Below are positions 25,944 to 34,782 of a stretch of 64,000 nt of DNA, one piece after another. Source of the DNA: Limnohabitans sp. (GTDB lineage: Bacteria > Pseudomonadota > Gammaproteobacteria > Burkholderiales > Burkholderiaceae_C); NCBI RefSeq assembly GCF_030158565.1, contig NZ_JAOASQ010000038.1:62001-126000 (forward strand). Reading direction: 5' to 3'. Under the pieces are notes generated by a model. That model saw nothing but the letters and a program-made list of their open reading frames with translations, did not search any database and was not told the origin of the DNA. Position numbers and translations under genes: made by a program. Numbering within the stretch: position 1 is the first letter of the stretch; every line of letters starts with the position of its first letter.

Positions 25944-26609
25944 ATGATCAGCTCTCCTACCCTTGTTGCGCCCAAACGCGCACGCGGTCGGCCGCGTAAA
26001 ACCGAGCATGAGCGCGACGATGGCAACCGCCGTCAGGCGCTCATCTCGGCAGCGGCGCAGCTGTTCAAGCTGCAGGGTTACGACGCGACCAGCACACGCG
26101 AGATTGCGGCCAAGGTCGGCATGCAATCGGGCTCGCCCTTCTACCACTTTGGCAACAAGCAGGACCTCTTGCTGGCCGTGATGGTCGAAGGCATGAAGCA
26201 AGCCATTGCCCGCCAGCTGGCCGCCTGCGGTCAAGCCACACCCAATCAAAGCGCCCGCGAGCGCCTGCGCAGCCTGATCCGTCACCACTTCGATGTGCTG
26301 CTCGGCCCGGACAGTGATTTCATCCCGGTGATGCTCTACGAGTGGCGTTCGCTGGCGCCTGCACAACGCAAGGTCATCACCGAACTCAAAGACGATTACG
26401 AAGCCGCCTGGATACCGGTGCTGCAAGCCTTGCAAGACAGCGGCCAATTGCAAGCACCGGTGGGGCTGGCGCGGCTGATGATTTTTGGCGCCCTGAATTG
26501 GTCGGTGCAGTGGTACGAAGCCCCGCGCCAAAGCGGCAAGGCCAAGCGGGCTTCGCTGGACGACCTGACCGACACCGCCCTGCAACTTTTTTTACGAGAC
26601 ACCGCATGA
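25944..26609 (+). CDS. TetR/AcrR-family regulator of the acyl-CoA cluster
   Basis: A 221-residue regulator. A basic leader (KRARGRPRKTEHER) precedes the HTH ALISAAAQLFKLQGYDATST and REIAAKVGMQSGSPFYHFGN. The ligand domain is unrelated by eye to well-known members but lies in an operon of acyl-CoA enzymes, as do AtuR, LiuR-like and FadR/PsrA-type regulators, so an acyl-CoA ligand is likely (inference). Its stop overlaps the next ATG by ATGA. Likely target is the palindrome upstream of the operon. Confidence 0.85.
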   Translation: MISSPTLVAPKRARGRPRKTEHERDDGNRRQALISAAAQLFKLQGYDATSTREIAAKVGMQSGSPFYHFGNKQDLLLAVMVEGMKQAIARQLAACGQATPNQSARERLRSLIRHHFDVLLGPDSDFIPVMLYEWRSLAPAQRKVITELKDDYEAAWIPVLQALQDSGQLQAPVGLARLMIFGALNWSVQWYEAPRQSGKAKRASLDDLTDTALQLFLRDTA

Positions 26610-27508
26610 ACACCTCGCCCCCTGCAGCCCATTACCGATCGGTCTTTTCCCCCGGCCTGCTGCGCGGGCAAGTCATCCTGGTCACCGGCGGCGGCTCGGG
26701 CATTGGCCGTTGCACCGCGCACGAGTTGGCCAGCCTGGGCGCGCATGTGGTGCTGGTAGGCCGCAACCCCGAGAAATTGACCGCCACTGCGCAAGAGATC
26801 ACAGGTGACGGTGGGCAAGCCAGCTGGCACAGCTGCGACATCCGGCGCGAAGACGATGTGAAAGCCATGGTCGGGCAGGTGGTGCAGCAGCACGGGCGCA
26901 TCCACGGCCTGGTCAACAACGCGGGCGGGCAGTACATCTCGCCGCTGGCCAAGACCAGCGCCAAAGGCTGGCAAGCGGTGATCGACACCAACCTCACCGG
27001 TGGCTTTCTGGTGGCGCGTGAGTGCTTCAACCAAAGCATGCAAGCACACGGCGGCGCGGTGGTCAACATCGTGGCCGACATGTGGGGCTCGATGCCGGGC
27101 ATGGGCCACAGCGGCGCGGCGCGGGCGGGCATGGTCAGCTTCACCGAGACTGCCGCGTTGGAGTGGGCCGCACAAGGGGTGCGCGTGAACGCCGTGGCAC
27201 CGGGTTACATCGCCAGCAGCGGCATGGACCACTACCCGCCCGAGGCCGGTCCCATGCTGCGCGAGATGCGCAACACGGTGCCGCAAGGCCGCTTTGGCAC
27301 CGAGGCCGAAACATCCGCAGCGATTGTGTTTTTGCTCTCGCCTGCGGCCAGCTTTGTGAGCGGCACGGTGCTGCGCGTGGACGGTGCCCGCCCGCAAATG
27401 CGCATGGGCTGGCAACAAGCCGTGGCCAAGCCCGATGTGCAAGAACGCGATGCCGTCAAACCCTTTGACGGCTTTCACCGCGCCGTGACTCCAAAGGTAT
27501 TCCAATGA
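26606..27508 (+). CDS. SDR-family protein, PECR-like (trans-2-enoyl-CoA reductase type)
   Basis: A 300-residue Rossmann short-chain reductase with TGGGSGIG at 27-34 and NNAG at 104-107. The classical YxxxK is not kept: the segment is HSGAARAGM (168-176), with Ser in place of Tyr and Arg in place of Lys. The same HSGAARAG phrase occurs in peroxisomal trans-2-enoyl-CoA reductase, so an NADPH enoyl-CoA reductase role is favoured over alcohol dehydrogenase. AtuB/AtuG are SDR members of the comparable terpene operon. Coupled to genes on both sides by ATGA overlaps. Confidence 0.8.
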   Translation: MNTSPPAAHYRSVFSPGLLRGQVILVTGGGSGIGRCTAHELASLGAHVVLVGRNPEKLTATAQEITGDGGQASWHSCDIRREDDVKAMVGQVVQQHGRIHGLVNNAGGQYISPLAKTSAKGWQAVIDTNLTGGFLVARECFNQSMQAHGGAVVNIVADMWGSMPGMGHSGAARAGMVSFTETAALEWAAQGVRVNAVAPGYIASSGMDHYPPEAGPMLREMRNTVPQGRFGTEAETSAAIVFLLSPAASFVSGTVLRVDGARPQMRMGWQQAVAKPDVQERDAVKPFDGFHRAVTPKVFQ

Positions 27509-29127
27509 ATTTCGAATCCACCTGGAACCCGCACAGCCCCGTAGCCCAGCAGCGGCGCGAAGCCGCACTGGCCCGCTTGGCGCAGTGGCATGCTTTGCAA
27601 GACCGCGCAGCGCTGGCCTCAGCCCAATCCAAACCAGTCTTCGACAAGCGCGGGCAACTGCTGCCGCGTGAACGTGTCGCTTTGCTGCTGGACCCGGGTG
27701 CGCCCTTCTTGCCGCTGTGCGCGCTGGCGGGCTTCATGCAGGACACGCCGGACCCTACCAAGTCGGTGCCCGGCGGCGGCATGATCGCGGGCATTGGCTT
27801 CATCAGCGGTGTGCGCTGCATGGTGGTGGCGAGTGACTCGGGCATCGAAGCCGGGGCGATTCAGGCGCGAGGCCTTGAAAAGATTTTGCGTGTACAAGAA
27901 CTCGCACTCGAAAACAAACTGCCTTTTGTGCACCTGGTCGAAAGTGCCGGGGCCAACCTGATGCAATACAAGGTCGAGGGGTTTGTGCTGGGGGGCAGCC
28001 TGTTCCGAAACCTCGCCCGTCTGTCGGCGGCGGGCTTGCCAGTACTCACGGTGCAACACGGCTCAGGCACGGCAGGCGGGGCCTACATGCCGGGATTGAG
28101 TGACACCGTGATCATGGTGCGCGGCCGATCGCGGGCCTTTTTGGCGGGGCCGCCATTGCTCAAAGCCGCCACCGGCGAAGTGGCGACCGAAGAAGAACTG
28201 GGCGGGGCCGAGATGCACACCAGCGTGTCGGGCCTGGGTGAATACCTGTGCGAAGACGACCGCCACGCGCTGGGCACGGCCCGCGATGTGGTGGCGCGTT
28301 GGGACTGGGCTGCGCACAGCACGCAGCGCAATGAGAACAACACGTTCAAGCCCCCGCGCCTGGACGCCGAAGAACTGCTGGGCCTGATGCCCGCCCACCA
28401 CCGCGAACCCATCGACATGCGCGAAGTTATCTTGCGTCTGGTCGATGACTCGGATTTTCTGGAATTCAAACCCCTGTTTGGCGCGGCCACGGTGTGTGCC
28501 CATGCACGCATCGGCGGTCATGCGGTGGGCATCATCAGCAACAACGGGCCCATTGATGTGGCTGGGGCCAACAAGGCCACACACTTCATCCAGTGGATGT
28601 GCCAGTTGGGTCACCCCATCGTCTATTTGCAAAACACCACCGGCTACATGGTGGGCAAAGACAGCGAGCAAGGCGGCATGATCAAGCACGGCTCCAAGAT
28701 GATCCAGGCCGTGACCAACGCCACCGTGCCGCAAATCACCATCCAGTGCGGGGCCTCCTTTGGTGCGGGCAACTACGGCATGTGCGGGCGAGGTTATGCG
28801 CCGCGCTTTTTGTTCAGCTGGCCGGGGGCCAAGACGGCGGTGATGGGTGGCGAACAAGCCGCCCGCACCATGCAGATCGTGGCCGAGGCCGGCATGGCCC
28901 GCAAAGGCATCACGCCCGACCCCGACAAAATGCAGGCCCAGTTCGACAAGATCGTGGCCCTGTTTGAAGCGCAGGCGGATGCCTTCTACACCAGCGGCTT
29001 GGTGCTGGACGACGGCGTGATCGACCCACGCGACACCCGCAGCGTGTTGAGCTTTTGCCTGGACACCTGCTTTGAAGCTGCAGCCCGTCAACCCCGCGCC
29101 ACAAGCTTTGGCGTGGCCCGCATGTGA
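27505..29127 (+). CDS. Acyl-CoA carboxylase beta subunit (carboxyltransferase), AtuC/LiuB-like
   Basis: A 540-residue carboxyltransferase of the methylcrotonyl/geranyl-CoA carboxylase type. N-half: VESAGANLMQYKVEGFVLGG, then RNLARLSAAGLPVLTVQHGS and GTAGGAYMPGLSD; C-half: GPIDVAGANKATHFIQWMC and QCGASFGAGNYGMCGRGYAP. The wording around NLARLSAAGLP is closer to what I recall of geranyl-CoA carboxylase (AtuC) than of LiuB, but substrate needs a proper tree. The partner alpha subunit is encoded three genes downstream. Confidence 0.85.
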   Translation: MNFESTWNPHSPVAQQRREAALARLAQWHALQDRAALASAQSKPVFDKRGQLLPRERVALLLDPGAPFLPLCALAGFMQDTPDPTKSVPGGGMIAGIGFISGVRCMVVASDSGIEAGAIQARGLEKILRVQELALENKLPFVHLVESAGANLMQYKVEGFVLGGSLFRNLARLSAAGLPVLTVQHGSGTAGGAYMPGLSDTVIMVRGRSRAFLAGPPLLKAATGEVATEEELGGAEMHTSVSGLGEYLCEDDRHALGTARDVVARWDWAAHSTQRNENNTFKPPRLDAEELLGLMPAHHREPIDMREVILRLVDDSDFLEFKPLFGAATVCAHARIGGHAVGIISNNGPIDVAGANKATHFIQWMCQLGHPIVYLQNTTGYMVGKDSEQGGMIKHGSKMIQAVTNATVPQITIQCGASFGAGNYGMCGRGYAPRFLFSWPGAKTAVMGGEQAARTMQIVAEAGMARKGITPDPDKMQAQFDKIVALFEAQADAFYTSGLVLDDGVIDPRDTRSVLSFCLDTCFEAAARQPRATSFGVARM

Positions 29128-29176
29128 GGATGTTTCATGCCTGACATTTCGCGCACGCCACCCTCCGTCGTCACGC

Positions 29177-29540
29177 CGGGCATGACACCTTCCCTCGCCA
29201 CCTTGGGCATGACACCTTCCCTTGTCACCCCGGGCTTGACCCGAGGTCCATCTCCCTTCATGCATGGATGCCGGATCAAGTCCGGCATGACAAGTTTTTG
29301 TGTCACCCCTCACACGACACTCTTCTCTGTCACCCCGGACTTGACTTCCCCTTCTGTCACCCCGGGCTTGACCCGGGGTCCATCCCCCTTCACGCATGGA
29401 TGCCGGACCAAGTCCCGCATGACAAGCTTTTATGTCACCCCGCACACGACACTCTTCTCTGTCACCCCGGGCTTGACCCGGGGCCCATCCCCTTCACACA
29501 TGGATGCCGGATCAAGTCCGGCATGACAAATCAACAAGCA
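29177..29540. repeat. REP-like array with 105-bp tandem periodicity
   Basis: Full inverted-pair units at 29224-29291, 29356-29423 and 29461-29527, a half unit at 29329-29350 and a degenerate end at about 29170-29185. Units start 105 bp apart in two steps (29224 to 29329, 29356 to 29461), with the spacer phrase CACACGACACTCTTCTCTGT repeated. Each unit pairs CCCCGGG-CTTGA-CCCGGGG with GCCGGA-TCAAG-TCCGGC, the loops being complementary. It fills the 460-bp gap between the carboxyltransferase and the next dehydrogenase; frames through it are not genes. Confidence 0.85.
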
Positions 29541-29588
29541 ACCGGCATGACAAACACCACAAGCAACTGACACACCAGGAGACACACC

Positions 29589-30761
29589 ATGCGATACACC
29601 CACGAACACCGCGAGATCCAGAACACGCTCAAGCGTTTCATCGAAGCCGAGATCAACCCCCATGTGGACGAATGGGAAGCGGCCGAGATTTTTCCGGCGC
29701 ACGAGGTCTTCAAGAAGATGGGCAATTTGGGCCTGCTGGGCCTGACCAAGCCCGAAGCTTTTGGCGGTGCGGGGCTGGACTATTCCTACAGCATGGCCAT
29801 GGCCGAGGCGCTGGGGCACATTGACTGCGGCGGCATCCCCATGGCGATTGGCGTGCAAACCGACATGGCCACGCCCGCTTTGGCGCGCTTTGGCAGCGAT
29901 GAATTGCGTGCGCAGTTTTTGGCCCCGGCCATTGCAGGCGACATGGTGGGCTGCATCGGCGTGAGCGAGCCGGGTGCGGGCAGCGATGTGGCGGGCATCA
30001 AGACCGTGGCGCGCAAGGACGGTGACGACTATGTGATCAGCGGCCAGAAGATGTGGATCACCAACAGCTTGCAAGCCGACTGGATGTGCATGCTGGTCAA
30101 CACGGGTGAAGGACCCATCCATAAAAACAAAAGCCTGGTCATGGTGCCCATGCGCGAAAACGGCAAACTGCTGCCCGGCATCGAGGTAGGCAAAAAGATC
30201 AAGAAGATCGGCATGAACAGCAGCGACACCGGCCTGATTTATTTTGACGAGGTGCGGGTGCCGCAACGCTACCGCATCGGCGCCGAAGGCCAGGGCTTCA
30301 TCTACCAGATGCAGCAGTTCCAGGAAGAGCGCCTGTGGTGCGCGGCCAGCACGCTGCAGTCGCTGACCAACTGCATCCAGTGGACGGTGGAATGGGCGCA
30401 AGAGCGCAAGCTGTTTGGCAGCACACTGGCCGACCAGCAGTGGGTGCAGTTCAAGCTGGCCGAACTCAAGGCCGATGTGGAAAGCCTGCGCGCCCTGACC
30501 TACCAAGCCTGCGAGCATTACATCGCGGGCGAAGACGTGACCGAATGGGCCACCATGGCCAAACTCAAGGCCGGGCGCCTCAACCGCACGGTGCCCGACA
30601 CCTGCTTGCAGTTTTGGGGCGGCATGGGCTTCACCTGGGAAAACAAGGTCTCGCGCATGTACCGCGACGGCCGTCTGGCCTCGATTGGCGGCGGGGCTGA
30701 CGAGGTCATGCTGGGCATCCTGTCCAAGATGATGGGCATTGCCAAGCGGCCGCAAAAATGA
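29589..30761 (+). CDS. Acyl-CoA dehydrogenase, AtuD (citronellyl-CoA dehydrogenase)-like
   Basis: A 390-residue flavoprotein. AEINPHVDEWEAAEIFPAHE, LGHIDCGGIPMAIGVQTDMA and CIGVSEPGAGSDVAGIKTVA closely recall AtuD. The catalytic Glu is in QEERLWCAA on helix G, and the C-terminal site is GGGADEVML. AtuD oxidises citronellyl-CoA to the substrate of geranyl-CoA carboxylase, and the carboxylase genes flank it here. CAGGAGACACACC precedes the ATG. It lies after the repeat array. Confidence 0.85.
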   Translation: MRYTHEHREIQNTLKRFIEAEINPHVDEWEAAEIFPAHEVFKKMGNLGLLGLTKPEAFGGAGLDYSYSMAMAEALGHIDCGGIPMAIGVQTDMATPALARFGSDELRAQFLAPAIAGDMVGCIGVSEPGAGSDVAGIKTVARKDGDDYVISGQKMWITNSLQADWMCMLVNTGEGPIHKNKSLVMVPMRENGKLLPGIEVGKKIKKIGMNSSDTGLIYFDEVRVPQRYRIGAEGQGFIYQMQQFQEERLWCAASTLQSLTNCIQWTVEWAQERKLFGSTLADQQWVQFKLAELKADVESLRALTYQACEHYIAGEDVTEWATMAKLKAGRLNRTVPDTCLQFWGGMGFTWENKVSRMYRDGRLASIGGGADEVMLGILSKMMGIAKRPQK

Positions 30762-31564
30762 GCAGCGCTTTGTTGATCGAACGTCAGGGCGCGGTCGAGA
30801 CCTGGACGATGAACGACCCGGCCACGCGCAACGCCCTGAGCGATGCGGTGGTGGCCGGCTTGCTGCAAGCCTGTGCGCGTGCAGCGCAAGACGCCACACT
30901 GCGCATCGTGGTGCTGACCGGTGCTGGCGGTGCCTTTTGCGCGGGGGGCAGCTTGGGCGGCTTTGCCAGCCTGATCGGCCAGCCCTTGCAAGCGGGCCAA
31001 ACCGACCCGCTGGTGGCCATGAACCGTGGCTTTGGCGACCTGCTGCACGCCCTCTCTGCCCTGCCTCAGCTGCTGGTGTGCCGGGTCGATGGCGCAGCCA
31101 TGGGCGGCGGATTTGGCCTGGTGTGTTGCGCCGACCATGTGGTGGCCACAGCACGATCGGTGCTGGGCACGCCCGAGGTCACGCTGGGCCTGCCGCCTGC
31201 GCAGATTGCGCCGTTTGTGTGGCAACGCTTGGGGGAGAGCGCGGCACGCCAATGCCTGCTGCAAGGGCTGAGCTACACCGCAGCGCAAGCGCTGCAAGTG
31301 GGCTTGGTGAACGAGGTGATCGAACAGGGCAGCGATGAAGCTTGGCAACAAACACTGACGCGCCTCATGCGCGCTGCACCCGGCGCAGTGGCCAGCACCA
31401 AGCAACTGCTCAGGCAGCTGCGCGGGTCGGTGCCTGATTTGCGCAATGCCGCAGCCCAAGCTTTTGCACAAGGCCTGCGCAGCGCCGAAGCGGCGCAAGG
31501 TTTGGCCGCGTTTGCGCGCAAACAGCCTGCACCTTGGACACTTTCTGGCAAGGACGCCACATGA
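30758..31564 (+). CDS. Enoyl-CoA hydratase family protein, AtuE-like
   Basis: A 268-residue crotonase-fold protein: GAGGAFCAGGSLGGFASLIG forms the first oxyanion loop and VDGAAMGGGFGLVCCADHVV the second; TPEVTLGLPPAQIAPFVWQR has the catalytic Glu region. By position between the carboxylase subunits it would hydrate the carboxylated enoyl-CoA (isohexenylglutaconyl-CoA in the atu pathway). ATGA overlaps join it to both neighbours. Confidence 0.85.
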   Translation: MSSALLIERQGAVETWTMNDPATRNALSDAVVAGLLQACARAAQDATLRIVVLTGAGGAFCAGGSLGGFASLIGQPLQAGQTDPLVAMNRGFGDLLHALSALPQLLVCRVDGAAMGGGFGLVCCADHVVATARSVLGTPEVTLGLPPAQIAPFVWQRLGESAARQCLLQGLSYTAAQALQVGLVNEVIEQGSDEAWQQTLTRLMRAAPGAVASTKQLLRQLRGSVPDLRNAAAQAFAQGLRSAEAAQGLAAFARKQPAPWTLSGKDAT

Positions 31565-33543
31565 CATCTACCTTGTCCACAAAAGTCACCCGCCTGTTGA
31601 TCGCCAACCGGGGCGAAATCGCCCGCCGCGTGATCCGCACCGCCCGCCACATGGGCATTCAGACGGTGGCTGTTTATTCAGATGCCGACCGCAACGCCTT
31701 GCATGTGCACGAAGCCGACACCGCCGTCGCTTTGGGCGGCACGCTGTCCGCTGACTCGTATTTGCGCATCGACAAACTGCTGGCGGCCGCACAGGCCACC
31801 GGTGCCAATGCGGTGCACCCGGGTTATGGTTTTTTGAGCGAGAACGCCGAGTTTGCGCAAGCGGTGATCGACGCGGGCCTGACCTGGGTTGGGCCACCGC
31901 CTGCGGCCATTCGCGCACTGGGCAGCAAATCAGCCGCCAAAGCGCTGGCCTTGAAACACGGTGTGCCCTGCCTGCCGGGCTACTTTGGCGCGGACCAAAG
32001 CGATGCCACTTTCACTGCACAAGCGCAGCAGCTGGGCTTGCCGCTCATGGTCAAAGCCGTGGCTGGAGGAGGCGGGCGCGGTATGCGCTTGGTGACCGAC
32101 ATGGCGCAACTGCTGCCCGCGCTGCACAGCGCCCGCTCCGAAGCGCTGGCCGGGTTTGGCAACGGCGACTTGCTGATGGAGCGCGCTTTGCTGCGCCCCC
32201 GCCACATCGAGGTGCAGATCATGACCGACGCGCACGGCCACTGCATCCACCTGGGCGAGCGCGACTGCTCGGTGCAGCGGCGGCATCAAAAGATCATCGA
32301 AGAATCGCCCAGCCCCGCAGTGACGCCTGCGCTGCGCGAACAACTCGGCAAAGCAGCCATTGCGCTGGCGCAATCGGCAGGCTATGTGGGTGCAGGCACG
32401 GTGGAGTTTTTGCTGGACGAGGCCCAAAACGACAAGCCCTTCTATTTGATGGAAATGAACACCCGCTTGCAGGTGGAACACCCCGTCACCGAAATGCTGA
32501 CGGGGCTGGACTTGGTCGAGTGGCAACTGCGCATTGCACGCGGCGAGCCGCTGCCACTGGAGCAAGCCGATGTGCAGCTGCACGGCCACGCGATCGAAGT
32601 GCGCCTGTGCGCCGAAGACGAACACTTCACACCGCAGACCGGCACGGTGCAAGCCTTTGCAGCGCCTGGGGGTTTGCGCTTTGACCATGCCTTGCAGGTG
32701 GGCAGCGTGGTCACACCGCACTACGACGCGATGCTGGGCAAGCTGATCGCCCACGCGCCCACACGCGCAGAAGCCATCGACCGGCTTTGCAGCGGTCTGG
32801 ATCAGACGGCCGTGCTGGGCCTGCCCACCAACCGCGCCTTTCTGGCCGCGTGCTTGCAGCACCCGGTGTTCCATGCTGGTGAGGCCTTGATCCCCTTCCT
32901 GGCTGAAGAAGCCGATGCGGTGCGCCAAAGCCTGCAAGCCACGAGCGAAGCACGCACCGCGGCCGCGCTGGCCGTGCTCTATGCCAGCCAAGCGCCCGCC
33001 GCCGCGATGCCCAGCCCATTCATGCGGCCAGTGCGCATGCGCCTGGGTTCAGAAATTTTTTCGCTGAGCGTGCAAGAACTGGGGCAGGGCCAAGTGCGCA
33101 TCCAAACAGGTGATGTCACACACCAGGCCCGTGTGGAGCGCAACGGCGAATGGCTGCACATCGACTTGAATGGCCAGCGCTGGCAAGCGCGTGCCGCGGC
33201 ATGCCGGGATGCGGGCACCGCCATGCGTTGGCATGTGCAACTGCAAGGCCCAACGTGCTTTGAGCTGTGGCTCAGCGACCAAAGCCACAACGCACCCAGC
33301 ACAGGCGCCAGCGCGCAAGCTGTGCAGTCTTTGCGCGCGCCCTTCAACGGCAAGCTCATCGCGCTGCATGTGCAAGAGGGCCAAGCGGTCAAACAGGGCG
33401 ATGCCGTGCTGGTGATCGAATCCATGAAGCTCGAACACATCTTGTGTGCCCCACGCGATGCGGTGGTGCACAGCCTCTCGGCCAGTGTGGGCCAGCAAGT
33501 GGGCCCCGGCCAGGTGCTGGTGCAATGGAAAGACGCCGCATGA
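31561..33543 (+). CDS. Acyl-CoA carboxylase alpha subunit (biotin carboxylase + BCCP), AtuF/LiuD-like
   Basis: A 660-residue protein. The biotin carboxylase part runs from LLIANRGEIARRVIRTARHM through the ATP-grasp (KAVAGGGGRGMRLV), ERDCSVQRRHQKIIEESPSP and EMNTRLQVEHPVTE. A BCCP domain ends the protein with VIESMKLEHILC; the biotinylated Lys is about K623, in SMK rather than the common AMKM context. It carboxylates biotin for the beta subunit encoded upstream. The ATG at 31561 overlaps the hydratase stop. Confidence 0.92.
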   Translation: MTSTLSTKVTRLLIANRGEIARRVIRTARHMGIQTVAVYSDADRNALHVHEADTAVALGGTLSADSYLRIDKLLAAAQATGANAVHPGYGFLSENAEFAQAVIDAGLTWVGPPPAAIRALGSKSAAKALALKHGVPCLPGYFGADQSDATFTAQAQQLGLPLMVKAVAGGGGRGMRLVTDMAQLLPALHSARSEALAGFGNGDLLMERALLRPRHIEVQIMTDAHGHCIHLGERDCSVQRRHQKIIEESPSPAVTPALREQLGKAAIALAQSAGYVGAGTVEFLLDEAQNDKPFYLMEMNTRLQVEHPVTEMLTGLDLVEWQLRIARGEPLPLEQADVQLHGHAIEVRLCAEDEHFTPQTGTVQAFAAPGGLRFDHALQVGSVVTPHYDAMLGKLIAHAPTRAEAIDRLCSGLDQTAVLGLPTNRAFLAACLQHPVFHAGEALIPFLAEEADAVRQSLQATSEARTAAALAVLYASQAPAAAMPSPFMRPVRMRLGSEIFSLSVQELGQGQVRIQTGDVTHQARVERNGEWLHIDLNGQRWQARAAACRDAGTAMRWHVQLQGPTCFELWLSDQSHNAPSTGASAQAVQSLRAPFNGKLIALHVQEGQAVKQGDAVLVIESMKLEHILCAPRDAVVHSLSASVGQQVGPGQVLVQWKDAA

Positions 33544-34709
33544 ACACCGCTGAATTCACACCCGATTTCACAACAGAAGACCTGCAAAGCCTGCAGACCA
33601 CGGTGGAGCGCTTTGCCCGCCAGGCCATCGCCCCGCATGTCCCCGCCTGGGAAGAAGCGGGTCAATTCGACCGCAGTCTCTACACGCAAGCTGCCGAGCT
33701 AGGCCTGTTGGGCTTGGGCTACCCAGAACATTTGGGCGGCACACCCGCGCCCTGGCGCGCACGCAACGTCCTATCGAAAACCCTGGCCCGCTACGGTGGC
33801 AGCGGTGGCGTGATGGCCAGCTTGTTCTCGCTCAACATCGGCCTGCCGCCGGTCATGGCGCATGGCAGCGCCGAGCTGCAAGCCGAAGTGGTGCCCCCTG
33901 TGCTGCGCGGCGAACGCATCGCGGCCTTGGCCATCACCGAGCCCGGCGGCGGCTCGGACGTGGCCAGCCTGCGTACCACCGCCCGTGCTGACGGCGCGGA
34001 CTATGTGATCGACGGCGAAAAAGTCTTCATCACCTCGGGCCTGCGCGCCGACTGGATCACCCTGGCCGTGCGCACCGACCCGGCCAGCAAAGGGGCCAGC
34101 GGCATCTCGATGGTGGTGGTGCCGGGCGACACGCCGGGCATCACGCGCACGCGATTGCACAAGATGGGCTGGCACAGCTCGGACACCGCTCAGCTGCACT
34201 TTGACAGCGTGCGGGTGCCCCAGCGTTATCGGCTGGGTGAAGAAGGCGCAGGTTTCAAGATGATCATGGGCAACTTCAATGGCGAGCGCCTGGCCATGTC
34301 GGCCATGGCACTGGGCTTTGCCCAGGCTTGTTTTGACGAAGCGCTGGACTGGGCACGCCAGCGCCAGACCTTTGGCGCGGCCCTGATCGAGCGGCAGGCG
34401 ATCCGGCACAAGTTGATGGACATGCAAATGCGCATCTCGTCCACGCAAGCTTGGGTGGATACCGTGACGCAGCAAGCCGATGCAAGCCAGACCGGTGCCG
34501 AGTGGGTGGCCCAGGTGTGCCTGCTCAAAAACCACGCCACCCAGACCATGCAGTTTTGCGCCGATGCCGCCGTGCAACTGCTGGGCGGCATGGGCTTCAT
34601 GCGCGGCACCGTGAGCGAACGGGTTTACCGCGAAGTCAAGGTGATGATGATCGGCGGGGGGGCCGAAGAGATCATGAAAGAGCTGGCCGCCAAGCAGTTG
34701 GGCATTTGA
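33540..34709 (+). CDS. Acyl-CoA dehydrogenase (isovaleryl-like)
   Basis: A 389-residue flavoprotein, last gene of the operon. ALAITEPGGGSDVASLRTTA and KVFITSGLRADWITLAVRTD are FAD-site motifs. The catalytic Glu candidate is in NFNGERLAMSAMA, as in isovaleryl-CoA dehydrogenase, and the C-terminal GGGAEEIMKEL lacks the MCAD-type Glu. It is the third dehydrogenase of the cluster, so successive rounds or different chain lengths may be served. It ends just before a strong bidirectional terminator. Confidence 0.9.
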   Translation: MNTAEFTPDFTTEDLQSLQTTVERFARQAIAPHVPAWEEAGQFDRSLYTQAAELGLLGLGYPEHLGGTPAPWRARNVLSKTLARYGGSGGVMASLFSLNIGLPPVMAHGSAELQAEVVPPVLRGERIAALAITEPGGGSDVASLRTTARADGADYVIDGEKVFITSGLRADWITLAVRTDPASKGASGISMVVVPGDTPGITRTRLHKMGWHSSDTAQLHFDSVRVPQRYRLGEEGAGFKMIMGNFNGERLAMSAMALGFAQACFDEALDWARQRQTFGAALIERQAIRHKLMDMQMRISSTQAWVDTVTQQADASQTGAEWVAQVCLLKNHATQTMQFCADAAVQLLGGMGFMRGTVSERVYREVKVMMIGGGAEEIMKELAAKQLGI

Positions 34710-34720
34710 ATGCTTCCATG

Positions 34721-34760
34721 AAAAAACCGCCAGGCCCTTGCGGGCGCTGGCGGTTTTTTT
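34721..34760. terminator. Bidirectional terminator between the carboxylase operon and the liv-type operon
   Basis: AAAAAACCGCCAG (34721-34733) pairs with CTGGCGGTTTTTTT (34747-34760). T-runs follow on both strands, suiting the convergent operons. Confidence 0.92.
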
Positions 34761-34782
34761 CATGCAGCTTGCGCTGCAATGA

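Noticed and set aside
29137..29526. A 129-codon frame with repeated TPGLTRGPSP/GCRIKSGMT units
   Set aside because: It is translation of the REP-like array; the repeats are at DNA level and inverted, with no ribosome site or family match.
29177..29540. CRISPR array
   Set aside because: Units are inverted pairs of about 68 bp with near-identical spacers and 105-bp period; no cas genes. This is a REP/BIME-type repeat.
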